A DNA stretch of 64,000 nt from Caulobacter sp. (GTDB lineage: Bacteria; Pseudomonadota; Alphaproteobacteria; Caulobacterales; Caulobacteraceae). Positions 27,691 to 35,841 of this stretch are shown here, piece by piece (position 1 is the stretch's first letter; each line of letters starts with the position of its first letter). A program made the position numbers and the translations under genes. A model generated the notes under the pieces. That model worked only from the letters and a program-made list of their open reading frames with translations. It made no database searches and was not told where the DNA came from. Location: positions 398,164 to 462,163 of the forward strand of contig JAGHZU010000001.1 in NCBI GenBank assembly GCA_017745235.1, written 5' to 3'.

Positions 27691-28716
27691 TCAGTTGGCC
27701 GGCGCGGCGAGGCCGGCCTTGCCCTCGGCGGCGACGCGCTGGGCCTTGATCTCGGCCAGGGCCGCCTCGGCCTGGGCCAGCTTGGCCTTGTCGCCGGCTT
27801 CGCGGGCCAGGCCCAGGTTCTCCAGGGCCTCCATCTCGCGCACCACCAGCAGGTGGGAATCGTCGGCGGGCTTGAAGCCGCCCATCGACAGGCGCTCGAG
27901 GTTCTTGCGCTGCTGGGCCGCGGCCGGGGTGTCGCCCTGGCCGTAGGTGAGGAAGAACTGGCGCACCTTCTCCTTGACCACCGGGTCGAGGTCCTTGCGC
28001 CAGACGATCGGGTCTTCCGGCAGGGTGGGCGATTCCCAGATCACCTTGACCTTGCGCGACTGGGCGCCGCCGCGGGCCTCCTCGTTCAGGCGCAGGGCCG
28101 TGGAGTTGTTGGTCGAGGCGTCCAGCTTGTGGTTGGCCACGGCGAACAGGTTGGCGTCATGGCTGGCGCTGAGCACGGTCTTGAAGCAGGTCTCGGGCTT
28201 CTTGTTGGCCGGGATGAACAGGTAGGTCATCGGAGCCAGGGTGCCCGAGGTCGACTTCTTGTCGCCGATGCCGAAGTTCAGGGTCTTGTCGCACTTGAGC
28301 AGGCCCTCGAGGGTCAGCTTGCTGTCGGCCGGCACGATGATGACCGACTTGTAGCCGTCCACGCCCGAGGGGTCGAAGGTGCGGGCGAAGACCTCGCCGC
28401 CCGACCGGCGCACGGCTTCCAGGCCCGAGGCGTTGGAGAACCAGCCCACGTCGGTCTGCTTGGCGCCCATGGCCACGATCAGGGAGGAATAGTTGGACGA
28501 GAAGAACGGCTTCACCTTCATGCCGGTCTGCTTTTCCATGTCGGCCAGGATGGGCTTCCAGTAGCTCTCCATGTTCTGGGCCGACTCGGTGGACAGGATC
28601 GAGAAGACGATCGTGTCCTTGGCCTTGGGGGCCTGGACCTTCTTTTCGGAGCACCCGGCCAGGGCCAGCACGGCGCAGGCCAGGCTGGCGCCGGCGAAGA
28701 GACGACGACGGATCAT
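27691..28716 (-). CDS. phnD: phosphonate-type ABC transporter substrate-binding lipoprotein
   Basis: Lipobox (LALAGCSEKK), FSILSTESAQNMESYWKPILADMEKQTGMKVKPFFSSNYSSLIVAMGAKQTDVGWFSN. Confidence 0.93.
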   Translation of the reverse strand: MIRRRLFAGASLACAVLALAGCSEKKVQAPKAKDTIVFSILSTESAQNMESYWKPILADMEKQTGMKVKPFFSSNYSSLIVAMGAKQTDVGWFSNASGLEAVRRSGGEVFARTFDPSGVDGYKSVIIVPADSKLTLEGLLKCDKTLNFGIGDKKSTSGTLAPMTYLFIPANKKPETCFKTVLSASHDANLFAVANHKLDASTNNSTALRLNEEARGGAQSRKVKVIWESPTLPEDPIVWRKDLDPVVKEKVRQFFLTYGQGDTPAAAQQRKNLERLSMGGFKPADDSHLLVVREMEALENLGLAREAGDKAKLAQAEAALAEIKAQRVAAEGKAGLAAPAN

Positions 28717-29528
28717 TGCGGGGCTCCTTCCCAGAATACGTCCTCGAATTCCGGGCCGTAGATGTCGATGAGTTTGGCGCGGTCCAGGCCGGCGGTCGGG
28801 CCGTCATAGACCTTCCGGCCGGCCTTGAGGGCGACGACGCGATCGCAGTAGCGCAGGGCGTAGTCGACCTGGTGCAGGGTGACCACGACCGTGAGGCCGT
28901 CGGTCTGGTTCAGGTCGCGGAGGATCTCCATGACCTTTCGGGCCGAGACGGGGTCGAGCGAGGCGACCGGCTCGTCGGCCAGGATGATCTTGGCCTTCTG
29001 GACCAGGGCGCGGGCGATGGCGCCGCGCTGCTGCTGACCGCCCGAAAGGGTGTTGGCCCGCTGGGCGGCGTAGTCGGCCACGCCCACGCGGTGCAGGGCG
29101 GCCATGGCCGCGGCCCGCGTCTCGGCCGGCCAGGCGCCGAAGACGCCGCGCAGGAAGCCGATGCGGCCGAGCGAGCCGAGGGCGACGTTGGTGAACAGCG
29201 ACAGGCGGCCGACCAGATTGAACTGCTGGGCGATGAAGCCGATGCGGATGCGCGCCTTGCGCACCTGGTCGCTGACCTTGCCCCGCGCCTGGACCGGCCC
29301 GCCGAAGGCGGTGATGGTCCCCTCGCCGCCCGACTTTTCAGAGGCGGGCGGGTCGATGGTCTGCAGGCCGTCGATCGAGCGCAGCAGGGTGGACTTGCCC
29401 GAGCCGGAAGGACCGATGAGCGCGATCATCTCGCCGCGTTGGACGTCGAGCGAAACGGCGTCGAGCGCCCGGCGGGACCCGAAGGTCTTGGAGGCGGAGC
29501 GGATCGAGAGAACAGGGTCCGACGTCAT
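28713..29528 (-). CDS. phnC: phosphonate-type ABC transporter ATP-binding protein
   Basis: Walker A GPSGSGKST, signature LSGGQQQRGAIARAL, Walker B ILADEPVASLDP; overlaps phnD by 4 nt. Confidence 0.95.
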   Translation of the reverse strand: MTSDPVLSIRSASKTFGSRRALDAVSLDVQRGEMIALIGPSGSGKSTLLRSIDGLQTIDPPASEKSGGEGTITAFGGPVQARGKVSDQVRKARIRIGFIAQQFNLVGRLSLFTNVALGSLGRIGFLRGVFGAWPAETRAAAMAALHRVGVADYAAQRANTLSGGQQQRGAIARALVQKAKIILADEPVASLDPVSARKVMEILRDLNQTDGLTVVVTLHQVDYALRYCDRVVALKAGRKVYDGPTAGLDRAKLIDIYGPEFEDVFWEGAPQ

Positions 29529-29594
29529 GGTCGGTGCGAATCCTTAACGTGCTTTGCGGCCGTGTAAACGCGTTCGCCGGTTTGGGGCACGGAC

Positions 29595-29612
29595 GCAACG
29601 GATTTGTGACGG
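29595..29612 (-). promoter_or_regulatory. Candidate PHO box upstream of phnC
   Basis: Reverse strand CCGTCAC-AAAT-CCGTTGC matches CTGTCAT-AAAT-CTGTCAC at 13 of 18 positions; 67 bp upstream of the phnC start. Confidence 0.5.
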
Positions 29613-29689
29613 GCGATGGATCAATCGTCTCCGGAATCCGGCCCGGCGACCGGTTCCGGCCGCCAGGAACCTTGCGTCCAAAAGACTCT

Positions 29690-29797
29690 TTACATCGCGA
29701 GGGTATGACCCTATTTCGCTCGCTCCGGCGGACCCGAAGTCCTCATAAGCGCTGCTAACGCCGGCCTGGGTTTAACTTCTGCAGGGGTCTACGTGAA
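29690..29797 (+). promoter_or_regulatory. Structured 5' leader of ornithine decarboxylase-like gene (possible speF-type RNA)
   Basis: Nested complementary segments GCGAG/CTCGC, GGGT/ACCC and CCGGC/GCCGG precede the ORF; the speF motif is known upstream of alphaproteobacterial ODC genes. Not checked against a covariance model. Confidence 0.35.
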
Positions 29798-31057
29798 TTG
29801 CACACGTACCATAACCCCCTGGACCTGGTCCGTGAGCGGTCACCGGAACGTCCCGTCGCACTCGTGCGACCCGACGCGGTATCCGTAGCGGCGCGCTGGT
29901 TCCAGGCTGAATTCAAGGGCGATGTCTTTTACGCGGTGAAGGCCAATCCTTCGCCGTGGGTGATCCGCGAGCTGGCCCAGGCCGGCGTGCGGTCGTTCGA
30001 CGTGGCCTCGCTGAACGAGATCGAGCAGGTCGCTGAGCAGGCGCCGGGCTCGCGCATGGCCTTCATGCATCCGGTCAAGAGCCGCAAGGCGATCTCGGCC
30101 GCCTACTTCGACCACGGCGTGAAGACGTTCTCGTTCGACACCCACGAAGAACTGGCCAAGATCATCGACGCCACCGGCCAGGCCAAGGACCTGAACCTGA
30201 TCGTCCGCATGGGCGTGCAGGCCGAAGGCGCGGCCTATTCGCTGTCGGGCAAGTTCGGCGTGGACCTGCACAGCGCCCCGGCCCTGCTGCTGGCCGCCCG
30301 GCGCGCGACCCAGGACCTGATGGGCGTCAGCTTCCACGTGGGCAGCCAGTGCATGCGCCCGACCGCCTACCAGGCCGCCATGGCCCAGGCCAGCCGCGCC
30401 CTGGTGCGCGCCGGCGTGCTGGCCGACGTGGTGGACGTGGGCGGCGGCTTCCCGTCGATCTATCCGGGCATGGCCCCGCCGGCCCTGTCGGAATACCTGG
30501 CCGCCATCGACCGGGGCTTCTCCGACATGATGGTGCACGAGACCACGGAACTGTGGTGCGAGCCGGGCCGGGCGCTGGTGGCCGAGGCCTCCTCTCTGCT
30601 GGTCAAGGTCGAGCTGAAGAAGGGCGACGCGCTGTACCTGAACGACGGGTCGTACGGCTCGCTGTTCGACGCCGCGCACATGAAGTGGCCCTTCCCGGTG
30701 AAGCTGTACCGCAAGAACGGCGAAGTGGTGGAAGAGGGCCTCAAGCCCTTCCGCTTCTACGGCCCCACCTGCGACAGCGTCGACCACATGCCGGGCCCCT
30801 TCTACCTGCCCGAAAGCGTGGACGAGGGCGACTACATCGAGATCGGCATGCTGGGCGCCTACGGCGTGGCGATGTCGACCCGCTTCAACGGCTTCGGCGA
30901 GACCGACACCGTGGAGGTGCAGGACGCCCCGATGGCCTCGATGTACGGCCTGGCCAAGCGCTCGATCCCGGTGGTCCGCACCGAGGCCGAGGAACGCAAG
31001 GTCGTGCGGTTCTCGCGCCCGAAGGGCGCGGCCGGCAAGAAGCGCCGCCGCCGTTAG
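29798..31057 (+). CDS. type III PLP-dependent decarboxylase (ornithine/lysine decarboxylase)
   Basis: DVFYAVKANPSPWVIRELAQAGVRSFDVASLNEIEQV, SFHVGSQC, DVGGGFPSIYPG, WCEPGRALVAEA and GPTCDSVD. Start appears to be TTG. Confidence 0.93.
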   Translation: MHTYHNPLDLVRERSPERPVALVRPDAVSVAARWFQAEFKGDVFYAVKANPSPWVIRELAQAGVRSFDVASLNEIEQVAEQAPGSRMAFMHPVKSRKAISAAYFDHGVKTFSFDTHEELAKIIDATGQAKDLNLIVRMGVQAEGAAYSLSGKFGVDLHSAPALLLAARRATQDLMGVSFHVGSQCMRPTAYQAAMAQASRALVRAGVLADVVDVGGGFPSIYPGMAPPALSEYLAAIDRGFSDMMVHETTELWCEPGRALVAEASSLLVKVELKKGDALYLNDGSYGSLFDAAHMKWPFPVKLYRKNGEVVEEGLKPFRFYGPTCDSVDHMPGPFYLPESVDEGDYIEIGMLGAYGVAMSTRFNGFGETDTVEVQDAPMASMYGLAKRSIPVVRTEAEERKVVRFSRPKGAAGKKRRRR

Positions 31058-31097
31058 GAGCGTCGCTGATTTGACGCTTTAGGCGTTTAGGTCTTCA

Positions 31098-31168
31098 ACG
31101 CCGTGGAAGACCCCCTCCGGCCCTGCGGCCGACTCCCCGACGGGGAGATCCGGGGGCCTCCACGGCGT
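31098..31168. repeat. Long intergenic hairpin between decarboxylase and DHS-like gene
   Basis: ACGCCGTGGA...TCCACGGCGT perfect 10-bp outer arms, with internal CCCCC/GGGGG pairing. Confidence 0.65.
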
Positions 31169-31252
31169 CATCTGTTTCCGCCTGTCGGTCGCTCCGTCCC
31201 GGCAGGCGGCTTGTTGCAACGACGGGCGTCCAAAGTCAGGGAAACCGAAGCG

Positions 31253-32305
31253 ATGAACGCTCCCGTTCCGAACAACCGGAAAGCCGAACTCCTCCAGAAC
31301 ACCGTCGAGCACGTCGACATCACCAGCTACGACGCGCGCCCGATCATCGACTCCATGCGCAAGATGTCGTTCAGCTCGCGCGACACCGCCCGCGCGGCCG
31401 ACATCTTCAACATGGCCCTGGCCGACAAGGGCTGCTCGACCTGGCTGATCCTGGCCGGCTCGACCTCGGCCGGCGGCTGCATGCACGTGTACCGCGACAT
31501 GGTGAAGAACGGCATGATCGACGCCGTGGTCGCCACCGGCGCCAGCATCGTCGACATGGACTTCTTCGAGGCTCTGGGCTTCAAGCACTATCAGGCCGCC
31601 GGCCCGGTCGACGACAACGTGCTTCGCGACAACTACATCGACCGCATCTACGACACCTATATCGACGAAGAAGAGCTGCAGGCCTGCGACCACACGATCC
31701 TGGAGATCGCCAACCGCCTGGAGCCGCGCGGCTATTCCTCGCGCGAGTTCATCTGGGAGATGGGCAAGTGGCTGGCCGAAGGCAACGCCAAGAAGCCCGG
31801 CTCGCTGATCCAGACCGCCTATGAAGAAGGCGTGCCGATCTTCTGCCCGGCCTTCGTCGACAGCTCGGCCGGCTTCGGCCTGGTCAAGCACCAGAAGGAG
31901 CGCGCCGCCGAGGGCAAGCCCTACCTGATGCTGGACGCCATCGCCGACTTCCGCGAACTGACCGACATCAAGATCGCGGCCGGCACCACGGGCCTGTTCA
32001 TGGTGGGCGGCGGCGTTCCGAAGAACTTCGCCCAGGACACCGTCGTCTGCGCCGAGATCCTCGGCGTCGAGGCCGACATGCACAAGTACGCCATCCAGAT
32101 CACGGTGGCCGACGTGCGCGACGGCGCCTGCTCGTCCTCGACGCTGAAGGAAGCCGCCTCGTGGGGCAAGGTCTCGACCACCTACGAACAGATGGTCTTC
32201 GCCGAAGCCACCACCGTGGTGCCGCTGATCGCCAGCGACGCCTACTGGCGCAAGGCCTGGGAAGGCCGCGAGAAGCCGCGCTGGAACAAGCTGTTCGGCA
32301 AGTAA
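31253..32305 (+). CDS. deoxyhypusine synthase-like protein (likely polyamine biosynthesis)
   Basis: LAGSTSAGGCMHVYRDMVKNGMIDAVVATGASIVDMDFFEALGFKHYQ...GVPIFCPAFVDSSAGFGLV...TTGLFMVGGGVPKNF. Confidence 0.93.
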   Translation: MNAPVPNNRKAELLQNTVEHVDITSYDARPIIDSMRKMSFSSRDTARAADIFNMALADKGCSTWLILAGSTSAGGCMHVYRDMVKNGMIDAVVATGASIVDMDFFEALGFKHYQAAGPVDDNVLRDNYIDRIYDTYIDEEELQACDHTILEIANRLEPRGYSSREFIWEMGKWLAEGNAKKPGSLIQTAYEEGVPIFCPAFVDSSAGFGLVKHQKERAAEGKPYLMLDAIADFRELTDIKIAAGTTGLFMVGGGVPKNFAQDTVVCAEILGVEADMHKYAIQITVADVRDGACSSSTLKEAASWGKVSTTYEQMVFAEATTVVPLIASDAYWRKAWEGREKPRWNKLFGK

Positions 32306-32345
32306 GGTTCATACGGACGCCTTGATCGCGTCACGGTGAAGTTCC

Positions 32346-32380
32346 AAGGTCCCCGGAAGCCGCTTCCGGGGACCTTTTTT
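32346..32380 (+). terminator. Intrinsic terminator
   Basis: AAGGTCCCCGGAAG-CCG-CTTCCGGGGACCTT followed by TTTT; 14-bp perfect stem. Confidence 0.93.
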
Positions 32381-32381
32381 C

Positions 32382-33158
32382 ATGCGCGCCAAGTTCGCCC
32401 TCGCCGCCTGCGCGGTCGTCGTCATCAGCGGGGCCGGATGGGCCGTCGCGCGGGAGGACGCCCCCAAGGGCTACCTGCGTCCCGGGGCGATCGACACGTC
32501 CCGGGTGCTGCCGCCCGCGCCGCAGCCGGGCGAGGCGCGCTACGAGGCCGACCGCAAGACCTTCCTGGCCACCCGGGCGCTGAAGGACGGGCCGCGCTGG
32601 GCCCTGGCCCAGAACGACGTGGACGAAAAGAAGATCCTGGCCGACTTCGCCTGCGCCCTGGGCTTCACCCCGACGCCGGAAACCAATCCCAGGCTGACGG
32701 CCCTGCTGATGAAGCTGCGCCACGACGTGATCGCCGCGGTCAACAAGCCCAAGGACCTCTATCAGCGCAAGCGGCCCTATCTGATCGACGAGGGGCCGAT
32801 CTGCGTGGACAAGACCGTCAGCCTGGCCATGAGCCCCGACTATCCCTCGGGCCACACCACCTGGGGCTGGACCGTGGGCCTGATCCTGGCCGAGGCCGAT
32901 CCCGACCACGCCACCGACATCCTGGTGCGCGCGCGCAGCTTCGGCGAGAGCCGGGTGGTGTGCGGCGTGCACAACGCCAGCGCCGTGGAGGCCGGCCGCA
33001 CCAACGCCTCGGCCCTGGTGGCGGCGCTGCACGGCTCAAAGGCCTTCCGCGACGACCTGGACGCGGTGCGGACCGAGATCGCCGAGGCCCGCGCCAAGGC
33101 GGCTCAGCCGGCCCAGTGCGAGGTGGAGAAGGCCCTGGTGGCGAAGACGCCCTACTGA
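32382..33158 (+). CDS. PAP2-family (class A type) acid phosphatase, secreted
   Basis: Signal peptide; KDLYQRKRP (K-x6-RP), PSGH and SRVVCGVHNASA (SR-x5-H-x3-A). Confidence 0.9.
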   Translation: MRAKFALAACAVVVISGAGWAVAREDAPKGYLRPGAIDTSRVLPPAPQPGEARYEADRKTFLATRALKDGPRWALAQNDVDEKKILADFACALGFTPTPETNPRLTALLMKLRHDVIAAVNKPKDLYQRKRPYLIDEGPICVDKTVSLAMSPDYPSGHTTWGWTVGLILAEADPDHATDILVRARSFGESRVVCGVHNASAVEAGRTNASALVAALHGSKAFRDDLDAVRTEIAEARAKAAQPAQCEVEKALVAKTPY

Positions 33159-33159
33159 G

Positions 33160-33235
33160 CGCCTTGCCCTCAGTCGGCTTCGCCGACAGTTCCCCCTCAG
33201 GGGAAGGCGGCCGGAAGGGCCGGAGGGGGAAGGAG
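33160..33235. repeat. Intergenic GC-rich repeat (cagtcggcttcgccgacagttccccctcagggg type)
   Basis: Nested palindromes GTCGGCTTCGCCGAC and CCCCCTCAGGGG; similar in style to sequence near 12711-12800. Confidence 0.5.
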
Positions 33236-33272
33236 AGTTGCGCCCGCGCCCCCGGACCTCTACCTCTTGGCC

Positions 33273-33755
33273 ATGGCCCATGCCGCTTGCGATCACGATC
33301 ACCATGACCACGGCGTCGCCGGGGAAGCCCTGGCGCGCGAGCTGGCGGCGGCGGAAGCGCGTTGCGACGCGGCCGAACAGCGCCTGACCGCGCCGCGCCG
33401 CCGGGTGCTGGAACTGCTGCTGGAGGCGGGCCAGCCGGTGAAGGCCTACGACCTGATCGCCAGCTTCGGCGGCGAGGGTCCGCCGGCCAAGCCGCCGACC
33501 GTCTATCGCGCGCTCGACTTCCTGGAGAAGCAGGGTTTCGCCCATCGGATCGAGAGCCTCAACGCCTATGTCGCCTGCCGCAAGGAGGCCGACGGGCATG
33601 CCGCGGCGTTCCTGATCTGCGACTGTTGCGGCGCCACCCGCGAGATCGAACCCAAGGCCAGCGCCGAGATCATCGCCGCTGGAGCCGCCGCCGGATACGC
33701 CCTGACCGGCGTGACGATCGAGGCCCACGGCCTGTGCGCGGACTGCAAGGGCTGA
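33273..33755 (+). CDS. Fur family transcriptional regulator, Zur-like
   Basis: LTAPRRRVLELLLEAGQPVKAYDLIASF...KPPTVYRALDFLEKQGFAHRIESLNAYVAC...ICDCCGATREIE...HGLCADC; His-rich N-terminus. Confidence 0.92.
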   Translation: MAHAACDHDHHDHGVAGEALARELAAAEARCDAAEQRLTAPRRRVLELLLEAGQPVKAYDLIASFGGEGPPAKPPTVYRALDFLEKQGFAHRIESLNAYVACRKEADGHAAAFLICDCCGATREIEPKASAEIIAAGAAAGYALTGVTIEAHGLCADCKG

Positions 33756-33822
33756 GATTGCGCACCGGCCGCCTGGCCCGCTAGACTCGAACAACCGTTC
33801 ACCTGCGCCGGAACCGCCGCCC

Positions 33823-34770
33823 ATGACGCCCGCTGACACCCTCCCCGGCGTCGAAATCTGGCGCGGCGGGGTCAATACCTGGGACTGCGACGAGATGGGG
33901 CACATGAACGTGCGCCACTACGTCGTGCGGGCCATGGAGGGGCTGGCGGGGATGGCGGCCGAGCTGGGCCTGCCCCACGCCTTCGCCCCGCACGCCAACG
34001 CCACCCTCGTGGTGCGCGAGCATCACATCCGCTTCCTGCGCGAGGCCCACGCCGGGGCGGCGCTGCACATGCTGGGCGGGGTGATCGAGATCGGCGAGAC
34101 GGAAGCGCGGCTGCTGCAGCTGCTGGTGCACAGCAACACCGGCCAGCTGGCCGCCAGCTTCCAGACCACGGTGGCCCACGTGACCCCGCGCGAGGGCGAG
34201 CCCTTCCCCTGGCCGCGCGTGACGCTGGAGCGAGCGCAGGCGCTGAGGGTCGAGGTTCCCGAACAGGCCCGGGCCCGCAGCCTGGACCTGTCGCCGTTCG
34301 AGACCACCGCGAACCTCGAGCGCGCCGAGACCCTGAGCCTCAGGCGCATCGGCCTGGGCGCCCTCACCCCAGCGGAATGCGACGTGTTCGGACGAATGCG
34401 CGCCGAGCAGTTCATCGGCCGCGTCTCCGACGGCATCGGCAGCTTCATCGGTCCGTTCCGCGACACCGTGACGGCCCATGCCGAGCCTCGGCCCGCGCGG
34501 GTGGGCGGGGCGGTGCTGGAGTACCGGATCGTCCACCTGGCCTGGCCCCGGGCCGGCGACCGGGTGGAGATCCGCTCGGGCCTGATCGGCGCCGACGCCC
34601 GCACCATGCGCGTGGCCCACTGGATGCTGGACCCGGCCACCGGCCAGCCTTGGGGCACATCCGAGGCGGTGGCCATCACCTTCGACCTGGACGCCCGCAA
34701 GGTGGTGCCGATCAGCCCGGCGGCGGGCGGGGAACTGGCCAAGGCGGCCGTCGAGGGGTTGGGGCTTTAG
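33823..34770 (+). CDS. thioesterase (hotdog-fold) family protein
   Basis: TWDCDEMGHMNVRHYVVRAMEGLAGMAAELGL (4HBT-like) with a second hotdog half. Confidence 0.85.
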   Translation: MTPADTLPGVEIWRGGVNTWDCDEMGHMNVRHYVVRAMEGLAGMAAELGLPHAFAPHANATLVVREHHIRFLREAHAGAALHMLGGVIEIGETEARLLQLLVHSNTGQLAASFQTTVAHVTPREGEPFPWPRVTLERAQALRVEVPEQARARSLDLSPFETTANLERAETLSLRRIGLGALTPAECDVFGRMRAEQFIGRVSDGIGSFIGPFRDTVTAHAEPRPARVGGAVLEYRIVHLAWPRAGDRVEIRSGLIGADARTMRVAHWMLDPATGQPWGTSEAVAITFDLDARKVVPISPAAGGELAKAAVEGLGL

Positions 34771-34775
34771 CGGGG

Positions 34776-34826
34776 TCGTCATCGCGGCCGAAGGACCGCC
34801 CGGCGGGCCGCGGAGCCGGGACGACA
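34776..34826. repeat. Intergenic hairpin repeat (third copy of the TCATCxCGG family)
   Basis: tcgtcatcgcggccgaaggaccgcccggcgggccgcggagccgggacgaca; internal homology to 23983-24031. Confidence 0.65.
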
Positions 34827-34841
34827 AAGGGGAGCCTGTTC

Positions 34842-35747
34842 CTACGTCGCCATCTCGAAGATCGCCTCGCGGACGAGGTCGGGACGTTCCATCGGCAGGA
34901 AGTGGGTCGAGCCGGGCACGGTCTCGACCGTGACCTTGGGATAGCGGCGATGCAGGGCCTGGGCGTCGCCGACGCGGCAGGTCGAGCCGGTCTCGGCGCG
35001 CAGGATGCGGGCGGGGACGCGCAGGCGCGACATCGCCTTCCACGGATCGTGGGCCTGGGCGGCGTAGTTGGAGGCCTCCCACGCCGGCGCGCAGGCCAGC
35101 TCGACCTTGCCGTCCTCACGATCGACGAAGCCGCCGCCGACATAGTCGGCCAGCATGGTCTCGGGCCAGGTCTTGAAGGCGCCTCGGCCGCGATAGGCGG
35201 TGAAGGCCGCCTCGCGGCTGTCGAACACCGAACGGCGGCGCAGGGCCCCGCGCACCATGGGCAGGCGGTTCCACAGCGCGCCCGACGTCCACGGCAGGTG
35301 GGCGTAGAGGGCCATGGCGCGGGGCATGATCACCGGGTCCAGCAGGACCAGGCCGCTGACGGCCTCGGGCGCGGCGGCGGCGGCCAGCAGGCTGACGGTG
35401 CCGCCCATCGAGTGGCCCGCCAGCACCACGGGGGCCTGGTCCAGGGTCTTGAGCAGGGCCAGCAGGTCGTCGCGCAGGTCCAGCCAGTTGCGGCGACCGG
35501 CCGGATCGGCCTTCAGCCGGCTGGAGCCGTGGCCGCGCTGGTCGACGGCCATGACCCGCAGGCCGGCCGACAGCGGCGCCAGCAGGGCGCGATAGGTCTG
35601 GGCGTTGAAGCCGTTGGCGTGGACGAACACCACATCGACCGCACGCTGGGCCGGGCCGAACTCCAGCACCGCCATGTCGCCGGCCCCGGCGCGGCTGGCG
35701 ATGGGGATGAAGCGTCGGCGGGGTTCACGGAATACGGCCGCGTCCAT
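34842..35747 (-). CDS. alpha/beta hydrolase
   Basis: VVFVHANGFNAQTYRALLAPL, VDQRGHGSS and VVLAGHSMGGTVSLLAA. Confidence 0.93.
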   Translation of the reverse strand: MDAAVFREPRRRFIPIASRAGAGDMAVLEFGPAQRAVDVVFVHANGFNAQTYRALLAPLSAGLRVMAVDQRGHGSSRLKADPAGRRNWLDLRDDLLALLKTLDQAPVVLAGHSMGGTVSLLAAAAAPEAVSGLVLLDPVIMPRAMALYAHLPWTSGALWNRLPMVRGALRRRSVFDSREAAFTAYRGRGAFKTWPETMLADYVGGGFVDREDGKVELACAPAWEASNYAAQAHDPWKAMSRLRVPARILRAETGSTCRVGDAQALHRRYPKVTVETVPGSTHFLPMERPDLVREAIFEMAT

Positions 35748-35841
35748 GGCGAAAGGCTCCAAGCTGCGGCCACAGGAGCCTAAGGTAGGGTCCCCGTCCT
35801 CGCGCGTCCATGCGCGGGGACGAGAATCGGAAGGCTCCGCC

